A DNA stretch of 24,939 bases from Saccoglossus kowalevskii. Lineage: Eukaryota > Hemichordata > Enteropneusta > Harrimaniidae. The DNA is taken from assembly GCF_000003605.2 (NCBI RefSeq), contig NW_003134846.1, positions 15,439 through 40,377 on the forward strand, given 5' to 3'. Positions 19,110-24,939 of the stretch are shown here, one piece after another. A model generated the notes under the pieces. That model saw only the letters and a list, made by a program, of their open reading frames with translations, was not told where the DNA came from and made no database searches. Each line of letters starts with the position of its first letter. The first letter of the stretch is position 1. The position numbers and the translations under genes are program-made.

Positions 19110-20110
19110 ATCTGGTTTTCTTGCTGAGAATAATGCTGACCTGGATGGAGAGTGCTATAAACTTGAAATTGCCATCGAAATCACGTTTGCCAATTTATGT
19201 CCATGCAACTTTTAAATGACAACTAGCGAAGGCAGTGTCATTCATGACTTGTTTACTTTTACTAGTGTGCCATTAACCCTTGTGTGATCAAGTTGATGTA
19301 AAAGTACATAGGGTAAATTTGCCAGTCTCATCAACTCATTTAGTTTTCTTACCTGTGATTGGTTGTTCATTTCACAGAAGAAAATGGAAGTTTGGACGTC
19401 AGATTCTCTTAATAACTGAAGACGCCATGTCAATGCTCTGGCTTTCAAAACTATCTGTGTAATGATGGCTTGTGCGTCATGCGTGTCTTTAGTGATAACA
19501 TTTCTTTTGTTGTGAAGTTTATGTTAATTTGGAATCCAATGACAATGACAACGTTGCGGATCTAAAGTGTTGGCTGAGTAAAAACTCATCTGCTGTCACG
19601 CTTATGTTGCATTCATCGCCAGATTCATAGCATTTATTCTACAACTGCTCATGACATGTATTATGACTGCTCGATTGCTACAGCAAGTCAACTATGAAGA
19701 GAGTGGTTCGGGAAGAAAACCCCTGCATATTTCATACTGTCGGTTTCTCTAGTTCAATCTGAAGACCAAATATAGTAGTTGGATTACAGCTCAATTGGGT
19801 TGCCTGCCTCCTAGCAATATTATGTGACCTATTTTTGGTTATTCAGGCTCAGAAGACTAAACAAAGCAGCGTACTTCATTACTATGCTGCCTCGACCCTC
19901 CTACGTGCTGTTAAGTGCTGAAAGCTTCCCGGGAACAACATATTACATCAGCTGTGAAAGCTGTGCTCCCAGCTATAACTACCTCTCTGATCTGTAGGTC
20001 GGTGATTTTGCTTCGGTTTCCACTTGTAAAGCCAACTAAACAACTGAGTAATTGTGATAAGTTATTGCCTCTCTATGTTATAGAGGCGTGTCAGTTTGTT
20101 TTGTGAATTA
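19110..20110 (+). pseudogene. Decayed coding-like tract, unidentified
   Basis: Several short segments read like protein but switch frame and hit stops. They lie at 19120-19215 (ENNADLDGECYKLEIAIEIT), 19280-19462 (HLVFLPVIGCSFHRRKWKFG and LITEDAMSMLW), about 19517-19630 (VYVNLESNDNDNVADLKCWL) and 19815-19997 (NKAAYFITMLPRPSYVLL and FPGTTYYISCESC). Base composition here is nearer 42% GC than the AT-rich surroundings (estimate by eye). A broken gene or mobile-element ORF would explain this. I do not recognise the family, and chance composition cannot be excluded. Confidence 0.3.
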
Positions 20111-20580
20111 ATTCTAAATTAACTGGCCATCATGGCTCATTTCTATGGGTCACATATGCACATCTCATCATTTTTGTGATTGGACAAATTTGTGAAATTT
20201 TCAACGATTGGCATCCCCAAAACAGCTTGAATATAAATTGACAATTGCAGTTATTATTCAGCTTTAAAGCACACAGTAGGAGTTTTTGCAGTTAGTGTGT
20301 CTGTATGTATATGTTTATCTGTATACTCATGTGTGCAGGGGGGGGGGTCTAAAAACTAAATCTGCAACGCGATTGTGCTAATTGCCGAATGTCGATTATT
20401 GCACTCTACGAAACGGCATATTATGATCGGAAGACCAATTGTCATAGTGTAATCATGTGGGGACGAGATATGCATGCATTTTTTCATGTTGATATAAATT
20501 CTCAATATTTTGGATACCACTTTATTCTGAATTTCGAGTCTATTATTCCAGTCATCATTATGTCGCACGTCAAAACTTTT
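20111..20580. other. Intergenic, no feature recognised
   Basis: It contains a G9 run at about 20338-20347. Overlapping open frames on both strands (20356-20631) have no family resemblance and are treated as chance. Confidence 0.35.
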
Positions 20581-20665
20581 ATAAGATAAGATAACTTTAT
20601 TGACATTATTCTTCTTGTCAAAGATTAACAAGCAAAGTAAAATAGAAAATTAATAGGAAAAGAAG
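20581..20665 (-). mobile_element. Possible reversed LINE/SINE 3' tail
   Basis: ATAAGATAAGATAACTTTATTGAC resembles the reverse complement of a non-LTR element 3' end with a short tandem-repeat tail (TTATCT)n. It is only a short signal, and the class is inferred. Confidence 0.35.
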
Positions 20666-22086
20666 AATTATTAACTAAATCTCAAGTTTTTGTGACCTTA
20701 CGTGAAGCCTGTAAAGATTTTTCAGGAAGCTACTAGTAATTATTATAACAAGTTTTATTTTCAACATTGGAATCAGCATTCCTGCAAACGAATTTTGTTT
20801 TCAATTCGGAAATTGGTCGTGGTGTGAACGGTAAGGTAGCGTACAGACTGAATTTGTGAAGTTTTACCGATTCCTTCAAACCAGTTACAATGGAAAAACA
20901 TGTTGAACATTTTTTTTCTACTTTTAATCATTTATGATTCAATTTCGACATTACAATGATCTTTCCTTCAAATGTTTTATTTTTGACATTAGCTATGAGG
21001 TGATCAAACTGTTCATGAGTACATGCTGACCCAAATAAACTTAGCAGTCTTCTGACTTATGTTATGTTGGTTATTGTTTTTGACTGTTTATAAACTTGCG
21101 AGATGACACATCTCATAGAACAATAGCTGTGGAACTTATAGACAAAGGTAAAGGTGTGGAAATCAAGCATAGCGGTAATGATTTTGAGCGTAGCGGTGGT
21201 AGCCTCTCAAAGCGGCACTGCCACGCTGTTTGTATCCTGGGGAGAACACTAGATTTAAAATTTCACCTGATCACAAAAAATACTCAGCATTTAAGGTAAT
21301 ATGCATTTTTTTATTGCCAAGTAAAGTATGTTCTGAAACAAACACAACTGCATTGCTTAGTAGCAGATGATCACAGTAGCCATGGTTACTAGTAACTTTG
21401 AAAAGTACTTTGCATTCCACTCTCTTTGAAGCTGCTGCCTATGCTAATGAGCATAGTCGTCAGGACAAAGCCTTACAACTTCAAGATGGTGTTAACGTTA
21501 CACCATAATTAGGCAGTCAACACCAACGTGCATGTTACACTATTTCACTTTTCTAGCCAGCCAAGTGATGTGACATGTGTTTGGTCTCACAATTTGTCTT
21601 CCATGTGCTTGCCAATCACTGAACAGTGTGGCATGTCGCCGGTACATAGTGTTTACACACTTAATTGTTTACTGTAGTTTGCAAGGAACTTTAAGCATTT
21701 TTACTTTTCTCAAGTATCATTCAACAGATTTTAATGAAACAAGATGGGTACATAGATTAGTTTCAGATGACCTCAATAATATGCATAACTGTAATATCAT
21801 AAGTACTGTTGCAGATAGAAACATGTAATTGGTGCTATTGTCTGAAAAGATTACCAAATTATCAAGTCATCATATATGGTCATTATTTCATTAAATTGTT
21901 AACCAATTGTTACTGGGAACTACCCTGAACATTGCTTGTAGTTATATTTTTAAATGGTGTATTTGCTAATTGAAGCTAATGTGCTAACTGTAAATATATA
22001 GTAAATATAGTATTCCTTGATTGTATTTCATGCCTCCAATAATTTTAGCCACACGGGAGTTCTTGCTAAGCTTTCTTTGATTTACT
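20666..22086. other. Intergenic, no gene supported
   Basis: AT-rich. One frame (21096-21299, without ATG) ends next to a GTAATA donor-like site and has moderately protein-like composition (IAVELIDKGKGVEIKHSG), but it has no convincing acceptor or partner exon. The frame at 21577-21828 includes repeat-like ATTTTAATGAAACAAGATGGGTACATAGAT. Confidence 0.35.
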
Positions 22087-22113
22087 TTTAACCTGGTAGT
22101 TTACCAGGTTAAA
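22087..22113. repeat. Perfect 12-bp hairpin
   Basis: TTTAACCTGGTA and TACCAGGTTAAA flank a GTT loop. It lies about 20 bases from the repeat at 22131 and may be part of the same element. Confidence 0.8.
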
Positions 22114-22130
22114 CCTACCAGAAAATCCGT

Positions 22131-22290
22131 GAAAATAATAAATTTCATTTATTACTCGTTAGGCTTAATTACAGATTACAGCCCCAAAAGGAACTTCTAA
22201 AGAATATACCTGGGTCCAAAAGAAACATCCTAGTAGCATTCTCTAGAAAAAAGGCCTCGCCTAAGGGGTTACCCACAGGGTGATCACACA
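22131..22290 (-). repeat. Interspersed repeat, inverted copy of 5148-5318
   Basis: Read on the minus strand it shows GGTAACCCCTTAGGCGAGGC, GAGAATGCTA, GTATATTCT, GGGGCTGTAATCTGTAATTAAG and AATAAATGAAATTT, in the order seen at 5148-5318. The minus-strand open frame at 22169-22357 overlaps it. Confidence 0.85.
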
Positions 22291-22470
22291 CGAAAGGCCT
22301 GCCAATTCCAATTTCAATTTGTTCTGCTGGCCGATGATTGTGTACTTTTGCACACAAAAAAGATGCAGATTGCAGTTTTTTGACCGAGCCTCTCTTGAAA
22401 TCTAGTTGTGATTGACTCCGACAATCAACGTCATTACGGTTAGGCTTTCCTTATTAAGGGCCCTATTTTT

Positions 22471-23587
22471 AGTCCCCGTTCGGACGAAGTCCGAAAACTG
22501 CGACTTATAATTCGGTCTCCGTGCGTCCGTCCGCCCGTGCGTCCGTCCGCCTGTGCTTTGTCAGTTTTCATTCAAATTTAGTACATAGATCATACATGTT
22601 AGGATACATGTCCCCGACCGTCCGTGAGTTCTTGAGTCTGTTGGTCCGACCGTCCGTCTGTCCGTGCGTCAGTCTGTCCAACGTCATATTTCAGAATCCT
22701 TTGGACCGAATCCGTTCATTATATGCATGTGCCTAGTACTTTATGTGGGACATATGCACATGCAGTGGTTTAGCGATTCAATTCAAAATGGCCGACTGGC
22801 AGCCATCTTGTTTTTTGAAAATGTTGTATTTTGGACATGCTTTGTCAGTTTTCATTCAAACTTGGTACATAGATTATACATGTTAGGATACATGTCCATG
22901 ATGATTTATTTCACAATTGGATAAAAAAATGGCCGACTGACAGCCATCTTGTTTTTTGAAAATGTCGTATTTTGGACCTGCTTTGTCAGTTTTCATTCAA
23001 ATTTAGTACATAGATCATACATGTTAGGATACATGTCCCCGACCGTCCGTGAGTTCCTGAGTCTGTCAGTCCGACCGTCCGTCTGTCCGTGCGTCAGTCT
23101 GTCCAACGTCATATTTCAGAATCCTGTGGACTGATTCCGTTGATTTTTTGCATGTGCCTAGTACCTTATGTGGGACATATGCACATGGACGTGCTCTGTC
23201 AGTTTTCATTCAAATTTGGCACATACATGTACTTTATACATGTTAGGATGCATGTCCATGACAATTTGTTTCAAAATCTGGTCAAGGATGGCCGATTGAC
23301 AGCCATCTGACTTTTTCGCCTTACTACTATATTTCAACAATTTATGTACCATTTTCATTCGTATTTAGCACATACATCATACATATCAGTGTGTTTCATA
23401 ATCAGATCAAAGATGGCCGAATAACAGCTGTTTTTATTTTGGCCATACTACTCTGACACGAAACACGTGTTTTGATGTAAATAAACAATCTGTTGTATAC
23501 GCCACTTGGAACTCAAGTTTCAAGGACGCACTCGCGACAACCCCTCCGCTTCAATATGACGAGCACAAAAAGAATTTAACGGGGACT
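22471..23587 (+). mobile_element. 1117-bp repeat element with 10-bp terminal inverted repeats
   Basis: The ends AGTCCCCGTT (22471-22480) and AACGGGGACT (23578-23587) are exact inverted copies. Next to the left end is the hairpin TTCGGAC-GAA-GTCCGAA (22479-22495), then a CGTCCGTCCG tract. Inside, CTTTGTCAGTTTTCATTCAAA blocks recur near 22555, 22840, 22981 and 23194, and a ~210-bp unit (22555-22762) is nearly identical to 22981-23189. AAAATGGCCGACTG.CAGCCATC recurs as well. The open frames within it are repeat translations, not genes. Confidence 0.75.
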
Positions 23588-23739
23588 GTGTCATTTTCAA
23601 TGACTTGTTTCATCTGTTTGTTGACTCAACAGCTCACTATCACTTTTCATGTCTTTTCTTCGATTGAATCATGCTTTAATCATTAAAAAGACTAAGATCA
23701 GGATTTTTCCTCGGCGGAATTTGCGATCTGTGGCATTCA

Positions 23740-24320
23740 CGTTCGTGGCAGCGCTTTGAGGTGGGGTTGTAGCTGAAGAGAGTTGCTATATGCGACATAC
23801 AGTCCATACTGCCCTCTTGGCAAGGAGCGGTTTCAGTTGAGCGAGAGGCAATACTGAGTCAGTACGCCTACCCTACTCTAGCAGGAGACGATCAAGTTTG
23901 ATCTCCTGCGGAGAGGGCCTTGGGTGCATGGCCGACTCGTTGGTAACTGGCTAGCTGATGCGGTGATCGTTATTGGTGGTTGCTCAGGATCAACATATTC
24001 ATTGAAGCAATCATTTTTGTTGGCTAGGGCTGTTTGCCTGTTTTCGGCCAACAGTTCAAACCAAAACCGCAGGATGGCTCAGGCAAGTCCCATGATTTTT
24101 GAACAGACAGCGAGGATCTAAAGCACTCGTGGTCTCCTTCTAAGGAGCAGAAGAAGACCGTGATTGAAGAATGTGGCCCTGGTGGTTGGACGTTCTGGCA
24201 TTTTCGGGTCCAGGGAGCCACAAAGTCTAGTTTAAGGCTTCACCATCTGCCTGGGCATGGATAGTGGTACGACTCCGGGTTTTCCCCTCCAGAGTTTTTG
24301 GACTCAACCTCCTCGTCTTT
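23740..24320. other. Locally GC-richer block, unidentified
   Basis: This stretch is visibly richer in G and C than its surroundings. It contains GCAGGAG(ACG)ATCAA-GT-TTGATCTCCTGC, a bulged hairpin at 23881-23909. Open frames exist in two + strand frames (23924-24121, and then one containing SPSKEQKKTVIEECGPGGWT to about 24270), separated by a frame change. It could be a decayed element or an exon-like remnant; I do not recognise it. Confidence 0.35.
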
Positions 24321-24629
24321 GACCTAAATAAGTAAATATGACCCCGCATCACTGAGTTGCAGATTTGTTTCGTCCCATCATGTCATCAACGTCTTCGATT
24401 TCTTTCTTTTCATCGTCATTGTATTAGTGAGATGGTTATTGGGGATGTGTGTAATTTGAGATGGATTCATTTTATCTGATGAGTGACTTAGATGGCTTTG
24501 CTTGGTGTTATTCAGCAAAGAAGTTACTTGCAGATACCATTTGATTCTAATTGCTTTATCAACCAAATAGGCTTCATTTAACAGTGAGTTTGTAGAATTC
24601 TTGATTCGGTTAAATTATTTAATACTCTG
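24321..24629. other. Intergenic, no feature recognised
   Basis: AT-rich sequence between the GC-richer block and the final repeat. A short minus-strand open frame has no supporting features. Confidence 0.4.
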
Positions 24630-24939
24630 TTTTTAGCTCCGCTGTCGACTTTGTCGAGCGGAGCTTATCATATAAGTGATTGTCCGTCGTCGTCGTCCGT
24701 CGTCCGTGTCAATGTTTTACTTTTTCGACTTCTTCTTGAAAACTACAAGCCTGAATGATTTGATACTTGGTGTATATGTACCTTGGGTAGACCTCTCTTA
24801 GATTTGTTCATGTTGATATCTTCAATTCTCTAATTTTGGTGAACATTTTTGTCATTTTTGGTAAAAAGGGATATTTTCGACTTCTTGTTAAAAACCGCAA
24901 GTGCAATTGTTTTGATATTACATATATAGGTACTACATG
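24630..24939 (+). repeat. 5' part of a central-repeat element, cut by the window end
   Basis: TTTTTAG and the perfect hairpin AGCTCCGCT-GT-CGAC-TTT-GTCG-AGCGGAGCT (24635-24665) are followed by a CGTCGTCGTCC tract and the first monomer. It matches 2932-3250 closely. Confidence 0.9.

Noticed and set aside
22521-23310. Several overlapping + strand frames with repeated peptides such as FVSFHSNLVHRSYMLGYM
   Set aside because: They are translations of tandem repeat units at the DNA level with no start or splice context; repetition comes from the element.

Overview
This window looks like AT-rich nuclear DNA from an invertebrate animal, probably marine. It holds one intron-rich protein gene on the + strand with canonical GT-AG splice sites and a predicted signal peptide, surrounded by many families of short interspersed and tandem repeats. 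There is no bacterial-type gene density. I cannot name the species. One repeat family, with a hairpin 5' end, a CGT-rich tract and a core of about 157-bp tandem monomers, has the 'central tandem repeat' layout known from bivalve pearl elements and from HINE/helentron elements, but that is only a weak hint at a mollusc or other lophotrochozoan.

Gene (1053-15668, + strand). I assembled nine coding exons by matching splice sites and codon phase: 1053-2784, 4946-5076, 7824-7866, 8206-8271, 8620-8661, 9581-9843, 12451-12669, 14511-14726 and 15504-15668. They join without a frame break into a predicted 958-residue protein; the last exon is the least certain. In order the protein has: a signal peptide; a GT-B glycosyltransferase-type domain (GT4/glycosyl transferases group 1); a Cys-rich linker; a region resembling TRADD-N domains; an acidic segment; one transmembrane helix encoded across two small exons; a tail with two copies of a 25-26-residue repeat, each carrying an IEYLNL (ITIM-like and Grb2-type YxN) motif; and two tandemly duplicated coiled-coil exons. 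This reads as a type I membrane receptor-like protein, not an ordinary enzyme, and is the most interesting object here.

Introns. They carry a complete central-repeat element (2932-4114), a 35-bp tandem duplication that doubles the acceptor of exon 2, a ~150-bp monomer array (7050-7700), small inverted-repeat elements, and a second 157-bp array (13224-14058) lying between the two duplicated coiled-coil exons.

Downstream (about 15.7-24.9 kb). I see no intact gene. There is a probable polyadenylation region near 16.0 kb, a 420-bp MITE with TTA target duplications (17936-18355), a LINE-like N-terminal remnant with a 2A-like motif (about 18.86-19.07 kb), a decayed coding-like tract (19.1-20.1 kb), a 1117-bp element with 10-bp terminal inverted repeats and near-identical 210-bp internal duplications (22471-23587), a locally GC-richer block (23.74-24.32 kb), and the start of another central-repeat element running off the end.
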